A stretch of DNA of 64,000 nucleotides from JBCFBK01 sp038562555 (GTDB lineage Bacteria > Bacteroidota > Bacteroidia > Bacteroidales > Prolixibacteraceae): positions 8,417 through 72,416 of the forward strand of contig JBCFBK010000026.1 in NCBI GenBank assembly GCA_038562555.1, written 5' to 3'. The translations under genes and the position numbers were made by a program. Position 1 is the stretch's first letter, and each line of letters begins with the position of its first letter. The notes below the pieces were generated by a model. It saw only the letters and a list, made by a program, of their open reading frames with translations. It had not been told where the DNA came from and made no database searches. Shown here in pieces: positions 24,655 through 33,109 of the stretch.

Positions 24655-24975
24655 TTACTGTACGGTCTTCTCTACATATTCACTAATCATATGGGTTAAT
24701 TCGGAGGTTTCGACCATGCCTTCCTTTACCCACTTCACACTTCCCGATTGGAACAGGATCAGCGTCGGCAGATTTTTCACATTGAATTGAGATGGAATCG
24801 ATTGATTATGATCGACATTGACTCTTAAAATACGAATACTCTCTTTAAACGTATTTTTGACTGCTTTCAATACCGGTTCCAACTGACGGCACGGCTGACA
24901 CCATTCCGCATAAAAGTCGACTAAAACCGGCCTGTGCGATTTGATGATCTGCTTAAAACGGTTATTTATACTCAT
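24655..24975 (-). CDS. Thioredoxin
   Basis: 106 residues from the ATG at 24975 (MSINNRFKQII); the open frame extends 15 codons upstream but the family length supports this start. Active site WCQPC in VDFYAEWCQPCRQLEPVL, cis-Pro in VKNLPTLILFQSG. The site is Cys-Gln-Pro-Cys rather than the usual Cys-Gly-Pro-Cys, which can shift redox potential. No signal peptide, so cytoplasmic disulfide reduction is expected. Confidence 0.9.
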   Translation of the reverse strand: MSINNRFKQIIKSHRPVLVDFYAEWCQPCRQLEPVLKAVKNTFKESIRILRVNVDHNQSIPSQFNVKNLPTLILFQSGSVKWVKEGMVETSELTHMISEYVEKTVQ

Positions 24976-25101
24976 TTTCCTTTTCTCCCCTGAACGCATC
25001 CTTACACACCGGATACCCACACTAAAACAGGTTGGGCGGAAAAATAGTTTGAAAAGCGAAATAGATAATAACGATAGATGATAGATCGAATAGATGACCT
25101 G

Positions 25102-25133
25102 AAAAAAAAATCATCCGGCATAAATCCGGATGA
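25102..25133 (-). terminator. Terminator of the SRP RNA / tRNA transcript
   Basis: Minus strand TCATCCGG-loop-CCGGATGA, a perfect 8-bp stem with a 7-nt loop, then nine T. It lies 7 nt after the tRNA-Gly gene. Confidence 0.93.
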
Positions 25134-25140
25134 CTTTCTG

Positions 25141-25213
25141 AGCGGGAGACGGGATTCAAACCCGCGACCCTTAGCTTGGAAGGCTAATGCTCTATCGGCT
25201 GAGCTACTCCCGC
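25141..25213 (-). tRNA. tRNA-Gly (anticodon TCC)
   Basis: 73-nt cloverleaf: acceptor GCGGGAG/CTCCCGC, D-arm AGCTC...GAGC, anticodon arm TTAGC-CTTCCAA-GCTAA, T-arm with GGTTTGAATCC. The 3' CCA is not encoded. Last tRNA before the terminator. Confidence 0.97.
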
Positions 25214-25214
25214 A

Positions 25215-25245
25215 GTTAAAAGCTAATAGCTAAAGGCTAACAGCG
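25215..25245. repeat. Intergenic repeat module between tRNA genes (GCTAATAGC type)
   Basis: GCTAATAGCTAAAGGCTAACAGC lies in the 39-nt spacer between tRNA-Gly and tRNA-Tyr. The same unit occurs in the long composite repeats at 4532-4740 and 22935-23120. Confidence 0.65.
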
Positions 25246-25252
25246 TTTAGAG

Positions 25253-25335
25253 TGGGGAGAGCAGGATTCGAACCTACGAAGGCATGAGCCAGCAGATTTA
25301 CAGTCTGCCCCAGTTGGCCGCTTTGGTATCTCCCC
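25253..25335 (-). tRNA. tRNA-Tyr (anticodon GTA)
   Basis: 83 nt with long variable arm (class II), acceptor GGGGAGA/TCTCCCC, anticodon loop CTGTAAA and T-loop GGTTCGAATCC. CCA not encoded. Confidence 0.97.
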
Positions 25336-25344
25336 GATAAAATC

Positions 25345-25384
25345 AGATTTTCAGACTGTCAGATTACTAGATTTTCAGACTGTC
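25345..25384. repeat. 24-nt tandem repeat between tRNA-Tyr and tRNA-Thr
   Basis: AGATTTTCAGACTGTC occurs at 25345-25360 and again at 25369-25384. A degenerate third part (GGATATCTGAACATCTGAG) follows. No gene or promoter is seen in this 92-nt spacer. Confidence 0.75.
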
Positions 25385-25427
25385 TGGATATCTGAACATC
25401 TGAGTATCAATCTTCCAATTTCCGTTG

Positions 25428-25501
25428 AGCCGGATCTCAGATTCGAACTGAGGACCCCGAGATTACAAATCACGTGCTCTGGCCAACTGAGCTAATCCGG
25501 C
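25428..25501 (-). tRNA. tRNA-Thr (anticodon TGT)
   Basis: 74 nt, acceptor GCCGGAT/ATCCGGC, D-arm AGCTCAGTTGGCCAGAGC, anticodon loop TTTGTAA, T-arm CTCAG-TTCGAAT-CTGAG. It begins about 11 nt after the SRP RNA. CCA not encoded. Confidence 0.95.
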
Positions 25502-25512
25502 AAGGCAAAAAA

Positions 25513-25611
25513 GTGGGTAAGCGATCTGTATCGCACCGCTACAACTGCCTACCCTTGCTGCCTTCCGACCCTGGGGGGATTCAGCAGGAGCTGATCGTAC
25601 AGGACTTACCC
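25513..25611 (-). ncRNA. ffs: Signal recognition particle RNA (4.5S type)
   Basis: The minus strand has the conserved Ffh-binding hairpin core GTCGGAAGGCAGCAAGGGTA with the GGAA tetraloop, and the ends GGGTAAG and CTTACCC pair to close a rod of about 100 nt. A T-run at 25507-25512 follows. The RNA joins Ffh to target membrane proteins. Boundaries are approximate, within about 3 nt. It is preceded by a perfect TTTG-N19-TACTTTTG promoter and followed closely by tRNA-Thr. Confidence 0.93.
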
Positions 25612-25616
25612 GGCGA

Positions 25617-25647
25617 CAAAAGTAGAAAAATTTGCTATCCTGACAAA
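25617..25647 (-). promoter_or_regulatory. Bacteroidota-type promoter of the SRP RNA gene
   Basis: Minus strand: TTTG (25647-25644), 19-nt spacer, TACTTTTG (25624-25617). This is an exact match to the TTTG-N19-TAnnTTTG consensus of the Bacteroidota primary sigma factor; the start of transcription would fall near 25611. Confidence 0.9.
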
Positions 25648-25804
25648 CAAAAGAGGGTCATTCCACCCATTTTTCCGTTCATTACGGGGTTAACAAGTTA
25701 ATGATCAGCGAAATATTTTTTGATTTTTTTCTGCAGCAGGGGCATGCTTTTCATTCCTGGTTCATTAAAGGCTCGTCGGTTGCTTCCGGCAGATATAAAA
25801 TCCA

Positions 25805-25812
25805 TATCTTTG
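25805..25812 (+). promoter_or_regulatory. -7 box of the DUF4199 gene
   Basis: TATCTTTG matches TAnnTTTG, 24 nt before the ATG at 25837. The -33 element is weak (a TTG with a 22-nt spacer). Confidence 0.55.
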
Positions 25813-25836
25813 CAAAAATCTGCAATCAACACTATT

Positions 25837-26394
25837 ATGGAAGAAAAATCGACATTCTGGCCAGGTGCCATGACTTATGGACTGTACGTAGGTATCGCCA
25901 TCGTGCTTTACAGTGTTATCCTTTATGTGCTCGGACAGACCCTGAATCCGACTCTCGGGTTTATCTCCTATCTGATTATTGCAGCCGGGATCCTGCTGTC
26001 TCAGCTACATTACCGCAACAATCAGCTCAATGGATACATCAAATACAGTACCGCCCTGGGCTTTGGGGTAGCTATCATGCTTTTTGCCGGTATTCTGCAA
26101 TCTTTGTACACGGTTATTCTTTTCAAATTCGTTGATCCTTCGCTTATTGACCAAATGCGATTGTTACAGGAAGAGGCTATGCTGAAGCAAGGCCTGAACG
26201 AAGAGAGTATCGAAGCAGCCTCTGAGATGATGGGTAAGTTTCAAAGTCCGGTTATCATGGCAGTCGCGGGATTATTTTCATCGGCATTAGTTGGATTTAT
26301 TATATCTTTGGTAACCTCTATTTTTGTTAAAAAAGCCGATGATGAGAATGCTTTTGAACAAGCCATGGAAGAAGTGAAAAAGGAAGAAGAATAA
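25837..26394 (+). CDS. DUF4199 membrane protein
   Basis: 185 residues from the ATG at 25837 (MEEKSTFWPGAMTYGLYVG). Four hydrophobic segments (about 12-32, 38-55, 72-95, 143-165) and a charged C-terminus rich in Glu and Lys. Length and layout match DUF4199, a Bacteroidota membrane family of unknown function usually sitting upstream of a glycosyltransferase family 2 gene, as here (42 nt). A role in envelope glycolipid synthesis is suggested only by this pairing. Confidence 0.85.
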   Translation: MEEKSTFWPGAMTYGLYVGIAIVLYSVILYVLGQTLNPTLGFISYLIIAAGILLSQLHYRNNQLNGYIKYSTALGFGVAIMLFAGILQSLYTVILFKFVDPSLIDQMRLLQEEAMLKQGLNEESIEAASEMMGKFQSPVIMAVAGLFSSALVGFIISLVTSIFVKKADDENAFEQAMEEVKKEEE

Positions 26395-26436
26395 CCAGGC
26401 CCGGATAAGCTGAAACACCGGAGTAAAATTTTAAGA

Positions 26437-27390
26437 ATGAACATTTCCATAGTTATTCCTTTATTGAATGAAGAAGAGTCGCTTGCTGAACTGGCAGGCT
26501 GGATTAAGGAAGTAATGGACAAGAATGGCTTTTCGTACGAGATTATTTTCATTGATGACGGAAGCAGTGATCATTCGTGGCAAATCATCGAACGCATTCA
26601 CCAGGAAAATCCGGCGGTTAAAGGTGTCAAATTCAGAAGAAATTACGGAAAATCAGCGGCCTTACAGGTTGGATTCGCTCAGGCTCAGGGGGATGTGGTG
26701 ATCACCATGGACGCCGACCTGCAGGATAACCCGGAGGAGATCCCCGATCTCTGCCGAATGATCACGGACGAACAGTATGATCTGGTCTCCGGCTGGAAGA
26801 AGAAAAGACATGATCCGGTAATTTCAAAAAATATCCCCAGTAAATTTTATAACTGGATTGCCCGCCGGAGTTCCGGCATCAGGATCCATGACTTTAACTG
26901 CGGCCTGAAAGCCTACAAGCTCCGCGTTGTTAAAAGCATTGAAGTTTATGGTGAAATGCACCGGTATATCCCCATTATCGCCAAATGGGCCGGGTTTACC
27001 CGGATCGGTGAAAAAGTAGTTCGCCATCAGGAACGCAGGTATGGCCAGACCAAATTTGGCTTTGAACGTTTCGTGAGAGGCCCGCTTGATCTGCTGTCGG
27101 TCATTTTTATCGCCAAGTTCGGTAAACGACCGATGCACCTTTTTGGGGTCATAGGAACTCTGGTTTTCCTGGCCGGTTTTTTTGCAGCGCTTTGGGTCGG
27201 GTTGAGCAAACTCATTGCAATCGCCCATAGCCTTTCTGCGCCAAAAGTAACCGATAGTCCGTATTTTTACCTTGCCCTCACCGCAATGATCATCGGAACA
27301 CAGCTTTTTTTGGCCGGATTTATTAGTGAACTGGTATCAAGGAATGCTTCAGAACGGAATAAATATCTGATCGACGAAACCATCGTTTAA
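26437..27390 (+). CDS. Family 2 glycosyltransferase (polyprenyl-phosphate type)
   Basis: 317 residues with a GT-A domain (SIVIPLLNEEESL at the N-terminus, IIFIDDGSSDHSW, the DxD-like MDADLQDNPEE) and two C-terminal membrane helices (about 230-255 and 272-300). This arrangement is that of DPM1/GtrB/YkcC-like enzymes, which load a sugar from a nucleotide donor onto a polyprenyl phosphate at the inner membrane. It resembles the second enzyme at 51383-52363. It follows the DUF4199 gene in the same direction. Sugar specificity is unknown. Confidence 0.9.
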   Translation: MNISIVIPLLNEEESLAELAGWIKEVMDKNGFSYEIIFIDDGSSDHSWQIIERIHQENPAVKGVKFRRNYGKSAALQVGFAQAQGDVVITMDADLQDNPEEIPDLCRMITDEQYDLVSGWKKKRHDPVISKNIPSKFYNWIARRSSGIRIHDFNCGLKAYKLRVVKSIEVYGEMHRYIPIIAKWAGFTRIGEKVVRHQERRYGQTKFGFERFVRGPLDLLSVIFIAKFGKRPMHLFGVIGTLVFLAGFFAALWVGLSKLIAIAHSLSAPKVTDSPYFYLALTAMIIGTQLFLAGFISELVSRNASERNKYLIDETIV

Positions 27391-27401
27391 TAAAACTCCG
27401 G

Positions 27402-28121
27402 TCAAAAATAGGGCACTTTCTTCGGATCTTCAGGAATATTCTTGCATTCAAAGGCATGGAGGATAATGCTGACAACCTTCTCCTGAGTAAATCCGGAAAC
27501 ATCAATAATCAGGTCGTAATTGGCCTCGCTTTCTTTTTCCTTTAAAAAGTACCTGTGAAGATTTTCCCTTTCCTGATCCGTCTCCCGAATATACTGGAGC
27601 GCATCGGCCTGAGAAAAGCCTTTCCTGACAGCAAGACGGCTCACGCGCCAGTCAATCGGCGCGACCAGCCTGATATGCAGGGAATTCTTAATATCACCCG
27701 CGATAATGTGCCCGGCACGTCCCAAAATGATGCAGCAACCGTCAACAGCAAAATTGCGGATTACCTCCCGGACTGTTTTCATGATCACCCGGTTACTCTT
27801 ATAATATTTGTCGGTAAAGGCTGATAAAATCTCATCGAATGCAAAATGCTGGTTTAATTTAAGCAGCCGTTCCACTTTCTCCGGGGCAACCTTCAGTTCA
27901 TGGGCACTTTCGCTCAATACTTCCTTGCTGATCACCTGCCACTTTTTGCAATAAACACTTTTATTCAACTCAGCTTCCAGTTGATGACAGAGCTGAAGGC
28001 CACCGCAGCCGACTTCCCTGGAGATCGTAATGACGGGGCCCGCCTGCTTGGTGAACGGAACTTTCTCTTTCTGTTCCTCCACCATGCGTTTGTTTAAGTA
28101 GCTCAACAAATAATTCTTCAT
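27402..28121 (-). CDS. Cytidylate kinase-like family protein
   Basis: 239 residues, P-loop-fold kinase-like protein of the AAA/cytidylate-kinase-like group. It begins with PVITISREVGCGG, whose glycine-rich loop replaces a classic Walker A, and has GCCIILGRAGHIIAGD, a LID-like region with APIDWRVSRLAVRKGFS, and a late YDLIIDVSGFTQEKV. The substrate is not known; it is not the housekeeping cmk. Convergent with the preceding glycosyltransferase gene (11 nt between stops). The start at 28121 fits the family. Confidence 0.85.
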   Translation of the reverse strand: MKNYLLSYLNKRMVEEQKEKVPFTKQAGPVITISREVGCGGLQLCHQLEAELNKSVYCKKWQVISKEVLSESAHELKVAPEKVERLLKLNQHFAFDEILSAFTDKYYKSNRVIMKTVREVIRNFAVDGCCIILGRAGHIIAGDIKNSLHIRLVAPIDWRVSRLAVRKGFSQADALQYIRETDQERENLHRYFLKEKESEANYDLIIDVSGFTQEKVVSIILHAFECKNIPEDPKKVPYF

Positions 28122-28326
28122 GATTATTTGGTTTTTGTTTGGTGTATACGCGTTCGCTGAATTTTCGTTCTAACAGTCGCTTAACGGCCAAATAGGCGGA
28201 GTCCTCCTCTTTCACCAGGCAGGTAAATCCAAATCATCATACTTTTCCACCTGATATTTTCTTATCTTTCCTACCCGGATTCACCGGTGGTTTTTGACAA
28301 ATAGAAATTTACAAAAATTAACGCGC

Positions 28327-29727
28327 ATGAATACACTGTTTGATAAAGAAATATACGCCGAACGGCGAAAAAAAATAGTCAGACAACTTCAGCATGGAAT
28401 GATCCTGCTTCCCGGGAATACAGATTCCCCCATGAATTACCGGGATAATCCTTTCCGTTTCAGACAGGACAGTACTTTCTTATACTTTTTTGGTCTTGAT
28501 TTCCAGGGGATTGCAGGCATACTGGATGCAGACAGCGGCGAAGAAATGATTTTTGGTGACGACCCTGATCTGGATGATATTATCTGGATGGGCCCCCAGA
28601 TCTCCATGCAGGAAAAGGCCGCCCGGGTTGGCGTCAGTAAATCATTCCCATTCCGGCAACTTGCCGCAGTGCTTGCCGAAGCCATTAAGCAGGGAAGGAA
28701 AATTCATTTTCTACCGCCGTACCGTGCGGAAAATAAACTGTTGTTAAGTGAACTTCTGGGGATCGGCCCCGAAAGGCTTTCTTTATATGCATCGACGGAC
28801 CTGATAAAAGCGGTTGTTACGCTACGCTCTGTTAAGGAGCCCTGCGAAATCGGGGAAATGCGAAAATCCTGGGAAGTTGGTGCACGCATGCATCTTACCG
28901 CCATGAAAATGGCGCAACCAGGCGTTTGGGAACAAGCCATAGCCGGGACCATCGACGCTATCCCGCTATCGATGGGTGGCATGACTGCCTACCCTACCAT
29001 TCTTTCCCAAAACGGGGAGATCCTGCATAATCACAGTCACCTCAATCATCTAAAAGAAGGGAAGTTGTTGCTGGTTGATGCCGGTGCCGAAAACATAATG
29101 CATTACGCGTCCGATTTTACCAGGACATTCCCCGTTAACGGAAAGTTTTCTCAGCAACAGCGTGAAATTTATGAAATTGTCCTTGCTGCTAATAACACAG
29201 CGATACACCTGACCAAAGCAGGTGTATCGTATCTTTCCGTGCATCTGGCTGTCGCCGAACTGATTGCTTCGGGATTAAAAGCGCTTGGCTTAATGAAGGG
29301 AGATGTTGCAGAAGCTGTAAGTAAAGGTGCTCATGCGCTTTTTATGCCTCATGGGTTGGGGCATATGATTGGCCTGGATGTTCACGACATGGAAGATCTT
29401 GGCCAGATTTATGTCGGTTATGACGATGAAACACGCCCCGTCAGCCAGTTCGGAACGGCTTCACTCCGGATGGGAAGGAAACTTCAGGCAGGATTCACCC
29501 TCACCAACGAACCCGGCATTTACTTTATCCCCCCGTTGATAGATAAGTGGAAACAGGAAAAGACCAACACAACTTTTATCAATTTCGAAAAACTGGAAAA
29601 TTACCGCGATTTTGGCGGAATTCGCCTGGAGGACAACCTACTCGTGACGCTGACCGGCTGCGAACTCCTGGGTGACCGGATTCCGATCACACCAGAAGAA
29701 GTGGAGAAAGCCATGAATCACCAGTAA
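28327..29727 (+). CDS. M24 metallopeptidase, Xaa-Pro aminopeptidase type
   Basis: 466 residues from the ATG at 28327, cleaving an N-terminal residue before proline. The N-terminal creatinase-like domain (about 1-165) is followed by the pita-bread domain with all metal ligands: two Asp (LLVDAGAENIMHYASDFTRTF), His (FMPHGLGHMIGLDVHDME), Glu (TNEPGIYF) and the last Glu (GGIRLEDNLLV). The N-terminus MNYRDNPFRFRQDSTFLYFFG is typical of the aminopeptidase P clade. Cytoplasmic. It ends convergently with the NADH dehydrogenase gene through a long hairpin. Confidence 0.93.
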   Translation: MNTLFDKEIYAERRKKIVRQLQHGMILLPGNTDSPMNYRDNPFRFRQDSTFLYFFGLDFQGIAGILDADSGEEMIFGDDPDLDDIIWMGPQISMQEKAARVGVSKSFPFRQLAAVLAEAIKQGRKIHFLPPYRAENKLLLSELLGIGPERLSLYASTDLIKAVVTLRSVKEPCEIGEMRKSWEVGARMHLTAMKMAQPGVWEQAIAGTIDAIPLSMGGMTAYPTILSQNGEILHNHSHLNHLKEGKLLLVDAGAENIMHYASDFTRTFPVNGKFSQQQREIYEIVLAANNTAIHLTKAGVSYLSVHLAVAELIASGLKALGLMKGDVAEAVSKGAHALFMPHGLGHMIGLDVHDMEDLGQIYVGYDDETRPVSQFGTASLRMGRKLQAGFTLTNEPGIYFIPPLIDKWKQEKTNTTFINFEKLENYRDFGGIRLEDNLLVTLTGCELLGDRIPITPEEVEKAMNHQ

Positions 29728-29739
29728 AGTTCAAAAATC

Positions 29740-29790
29740 GCAGTCACGGTGTTCAGTAAGAACAGCGAGTTGACTGAACACGGAGACTGC
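29740..29790. terminator. Long hairpin between convergent genes (probable bidirectional terminator)
   Basis: GCAGTC-acg-GTGTTCAGT pairs with ACTGAACAC-gga-GACTGC: 15 pairs with a 3-nt internal loop. It lies between the stops of the M24 peptidase and the NADH dehydrogenase. No strong T-run follows on either strand. Confidence 0.6.
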
Positions 29791-31094
29791 TAAACTTCTC
29801 CTGAGAGCATCCGTTCCTTCGCCTTCTGAGACGGACGAAGAATAATCCGGAGCGACTGGTCAAACGTAAAATACTTCCAAAGCCAGTTAATAAAAATAAG
29901 CAGGCGGTTCTTCACCCCCACGATCGACATCAGGTGGACGAACATCCAGACCAGCCAGGCGACGGTGCCGGAGAAATGAATAAAGGGCAGATCAACAACT
30001 GCCTTGTTCCTGCCAATCGTAGCCATGGACCCTTTATCCCGGTATTCGAAAGGCCGGAGCTCTTTCTGTTGCTGTAAGCCGGCCAGGTTATGCGCCAGGT
30101 TATCGGCCTGCTGCAAAGCGACCTGAGCTACCTGCGGATGACCGTTCGGATATTTCTCCGTGGTCATGAGCGAAATATCACCGATTGCAAAGATATCACG
30201 GTATCCCTCCACCTCGTGAAAACGATTAACAACAAGCCGGTTGCCCCGGCCGATCGCATGTTCGCTTATCCCCCCCGGATGTTGTCCCAGCACGCCTGCC
30301 GCCCAAATCAGGGTTTCACTTTGAATAACATCACCATTATTCAGAATAACCTCTTTTCCGTCGTAACCTGTTACGGTACAGCCGGACATCACCCGGATAC
30401 CCATTTCCCCGAGATACGCTTTGGCCCTGTCGCCTGATTCCCTGCGCATACCATTGAGCAGTTGTGTATTTGCCTCAATCAGCGTAATCTGCATCAGGTT
30501 GAAATCAAGGTCCGGATAATCCTTGGGAAGGATGAATTTCCGCATTTCCGCGAGGGCACCGCAAACCTCAACGCCTGTCGGTCCACCTCCCACAACAACC
30601 ACATGCATCATACGCTTTAACTGATCCGGATCGCGAATAGTCACCGCTTTCTCAAAATTCAGCAAAAGTGTATTCCTGAGATAAACAGATTCGGAGACAG
30701 CCTTCATCGGAATACCGTATTTTTTAAAATTTTCGACTCCGAAAAAATTCGTCGTTGCCCCGGTAGCTATTACCAGATAATCGTACCATACCTTCCCAAA
30801 CCTGGTTTCGACCATCTTTTCTTCAGGAAAGATCCGGTCAACGTTAGATACGCGGATAAAAACATTTCTTTCTTTCTGAAAAACCTTCCTCAGCGGAAAG
30901 GAGATGGCACTTGGCTCCAGTCCGGATGTAGCCACCTGATAAAAAAGCGGTTGAAACTGATGATAGTTATTCTTGTCGAGCAGCACCAGTTGAAATCCCT
31001 TGTGCTTAAGCTTCCTGGCCAGTTTCAATCCGGCAAAACCTGCACCGACGATAACAACACGCGAAGCTCCCGTTTCGGGTATATTAACAGGCAT
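29790..31094 (-). CDS. ndh: Type II NADH dehydrogenase (NDH-2)
   Basis: 434 residues from the ATG at 31094 (MPVNIPETGASR); the longer frame to 31151 is not supported by the family. It has the FAD-binding VVIVGAGFAGLKLARKL near the N-terminus and the NADH-binding VVVVGGGPTGVEVCGAL near residue 170, then YRDIFAIGDIS, and a C-terminal amphipathic/hydrophobic region for membrane association. It passes electrons from NADH to quinone without pumping protons. Divergent from the GntR-type regulator. Confidence 0.9.
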   Translation of the reverse strand: MPVNIPETGASRVVIVGAGFAGLKLARKLKHKGFQLVLLDKNNYHQFQPLFYQVATSGLEPSAISFPLRKVFQKERNVFIRVSNVDRIFPEEKMVETRFGKVWYDYLVIATGATTNFFGVENFKKYGIPMKAVSESVYLRNTLLLNFEKAVTIRDPDQLKRMMHVVVVGGGPTGVEVCGALAEMRKFILPKDYPDLDFNLMQITLIEANTQLLNGMRRESGDRAKAYLGEMGIRVMSGCTVTGYDGKEVILNNGDVIQSETLIWAAGVLGQHPGGISEHAIGRGNRLVVNRFHEVEGYRDIFAIGDISLMTTEKYPNGHPQVAQVALQQADNLAHNLAGLQQQKELRPFEYRDKGSMATIGRNKAVVDLPFIHFSGTVAWLVWMFVHLMSIVGVKNRLLIFINWLWKYFTFDQSLRIILRPSQKAKERMLSGEV

Positions 31095-31255
31095 ATTCTT
31101 TTTTTCTCTGAAACAATCAGCATACGCGAATGTTGCAGGAAGACCGGTCAAAAAGTTCCTGTCGTACCGGTGTTAATCTTTTTAAGAGATACCGTATGGT
31201 GTTTTATTAATTTATTCGCTAATTTGTATATTAATTCATTTTTAGAGGGCAGGCA

Positions 31256-32269
31256 ATGACCGACTTTTCAAAAATTGACGCTGACTCCGGAGTGCCCAAG
31301 TACAGGCAGGTTGAAGATCTGATCATTTCCGACATTGAGTCAGGAATCTTCAGGAAGGGACAGCGTATCCCCTCGATTAACGAAACCAGTGAGGAACTGT
31401 TGCTTTCGCGCGATACCGTTGAAAAAGCCTATGTTCAGCTCAAAAAAAAAGGAATACTGGCATCTGTGAGGGGAAAAGGCTACTACGTTAACCAGGGCAG
31501 TATAGGGAAAAAATTAAGAATTTGCCTTATTTTTAATAAACTTAGCAATTACAAGCGAAGCCTTTATAATTCATTTGTTCAGACTTTGGGAAAAAAGGCA
31601 AGCGTGGATGTTTTCATTTATAACTATGATATTTCGGAGTTTGAAAATATCATTGATCATAACCTCGCCGGCTATGACTATTTTGTCATCCTCCCTCATT
31701 TCAAAAATGAAAATGCCGATGTGGGAAAAGTTATTAAAAAGATCCCGAAGGAGAAGGTATTGATTGTTGACCGCAACCTGAACGAATTAAAGGACTACCC
31801 TGTAGTTTATCAGGAATACGACCGCGATATCCGCGATGCACTTTCCCAGGCTCTGGATTTGCTGAAGAAATACAACCGGTTAAACCTGATCTTTCCGAAG
31901 ACCGAATACTACTCATCATACATACGGAGGGGATTTATGGTCTTTTGTCAGATCAATCAGTTCGAATGCCGGGTACTTGATCTCACGGAAGAAGCCGATA
32001 TAAAAAGACAGGAAGTTTATATCGCAATCTCAGACAACGATTTGTACAATATCATTAAGATCATCAAAAAACATGGATGGACTCCCGGAAAAGATATCGG
32101 CATCATATCGTATAACGAGAATCCGGTGAAAGAAATACTCTGCGAAGGTATCTCCACAATTTCTACGAATCATGATGAGATTGGTAAAATCGCAGCAGAA
32201 ATGATCCTGAAAAAGGACTTCAGGCGAATAAAATGTCCGTTTGAGTTCATCCGGAGAAATTCTCTCTGA
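31256..32269 (+). CDS. GntR-family regulator with LacI-type effector domain
   Basis: 337 residues. The N-terminal winged helix (about 15-80) has PKYRQVEDLIISDIESGIFRKG and SRDTVEKAYVQLKKKGILASV, typical of GntR. The remainder (about 88-330) is a periplasmic-binding-protein-like domain with KLRICLIFNKLS, YFVILPHF, DIGIISYNENPVKEIL and STNHDEIGKIAAEMIL; this is the GntR/LacI hybrid common among Bacteroidota sugar regulators. The ligand is unknown; no sugar operon adjoins it. Transcribed away from the NDH-2 gene, whose promoter shares the 161-nt region. Confidence 0.88.
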   Translation: MTDFSKIDADSGVPKYRQVEDLIISDIESGIFRKGQRIPSINETSEELLLSRDTVEKAYVQLKKKGILASVRGKGYYVNQGSIGKKLRICLIFNKLSNYKRSLYNSFVQTLGKKASVDVFIYNYDISEFENIIDHNLAGYDYFVILPHFKNENADVGKVIKKIPKEKVLIVDRNLNELKDYPVVYQEYDRDIRDALSQALDLLKKYNRLNLIFPKTEYYSSYIRRGFMVFCQINQFECRVLDLTEEADIKRQEVYIAISDNDLYNIIKIIKKHGWTPGKDIGIISYNENPVKEILCEGISTISTNHDEIGKIAAEMILKKDFRRIKCPFEFIRRNSL

Positions 32270-32469
32270 TGAGTTCTCATTTTAGCTCCATACGCTCAGC
32301 ATTCCGGAGTGACGCTGAAATCATTTTGCAGAAAAGACGGAATTAACTGTTAAGAGTAGCTGTCGTTTAGGTCCGGGTACAACTTTTTCGCCGAAAAAAC
32401 GTTTTTCTCCCGGGCAGCAATTATTTCTTTCGTTACAATTATTTTAAAAAATTTTAAACAGACTAATGT

Positions 32470-32895
32470 ATGCCGGAAAGTGAAACAGGAGTCATTGATC
32501 CTGAGGAAAATATAAATATCCTGGTAGCCGAAGATGAAGAATACAACTACCTTTTCCTCTCTGAAATGTTCAGCGGGTATAATGTGACCATGACCCGCGC
32601 TTACAATGGGAAAATGGCCGTCGACACCTGTATGGAAAACGACCGGCTTCATCTCGTTTTAATGGATGTCCGCATGCCCGTCATGGATGGATATGAAGCT
32701 GCAAAAAAAATCAAAAAAATCCGTCCTGCCCTGCCGGTCATTGCCCAGACGGCATTTGCCATGGAATCTGACCGGAAGCGTGCGATAAACGAAGGATTTG
32801 ACGACTACATCACTAAACCGGTTAAAAGCGATCTGTTGTTTGATCTGATCAACAAGTACGTGCCGGCACCTCATCCTTTAAAGCGCATCAAATAA
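32470..32895 (+). CDS. Single-domain response regulator (CheY-like receiver)
   Basis: 141 residues: a receiver domain with acidic residues at 21-23 (VAEDEEYN), the phosphorylatable Asp66 in LVLMDVRMPVMDGYEAA, Thr at about 94 (AQTAFA) and Lys at about 116 (DYITKPVKS). There is no output domain, so it may act by protein contact or as a relay. No histidine kinase is nearby. The sequence before and after (32270-32469 and 32896-33109) shows no other gene. Confidence 0.88.
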   Translation: MPESETGVIDPEENINILVAEDEEYNYLFLSEMFSGYNVTMTRAYNGKMAVDTCMENDRLHLVLMDVRMPVMDGYEAAKKIKKIRPALPVIAQTAFAMESDRKRAINEGFDDYITKPVKSDLLFDLINKYVPAPHPLKRIK

Positions 32896-33109
32896 GCCTG
32901 CCCAGGTTTACAGATACAAATGCAAGTGTTCTTCAGCGGCGAAACATGTCAACAGACTTTGTCGCCCTAACGGAATTGCCCTGACTGAAATGATTTAAGC
33001 CAGTTTCGGGTGATTAAACGCAGGGATTTTGTAACTTCATGTCAAATTCCTGTATCGCTTTAAAAGCAACAACAGGCTAATTAATGACCATAACCATACC
33101 TGATACATT

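Noticed and set aside
25474..25701. Plus-strand open frame over the SRP RNA
   Set aside because: It lies on the antisense strand of a structured RNA gene and the end of tRNA-Thr.
27970..28215. Minus-strand open frame overlapping the start of the cytidylate-kinase-like gene
   Set aside because: Its first about 35 codons look protein-like, but the rest is a shifted reading of the kinase gene; no family is seen. A frameshifted older start cannot be excluded.
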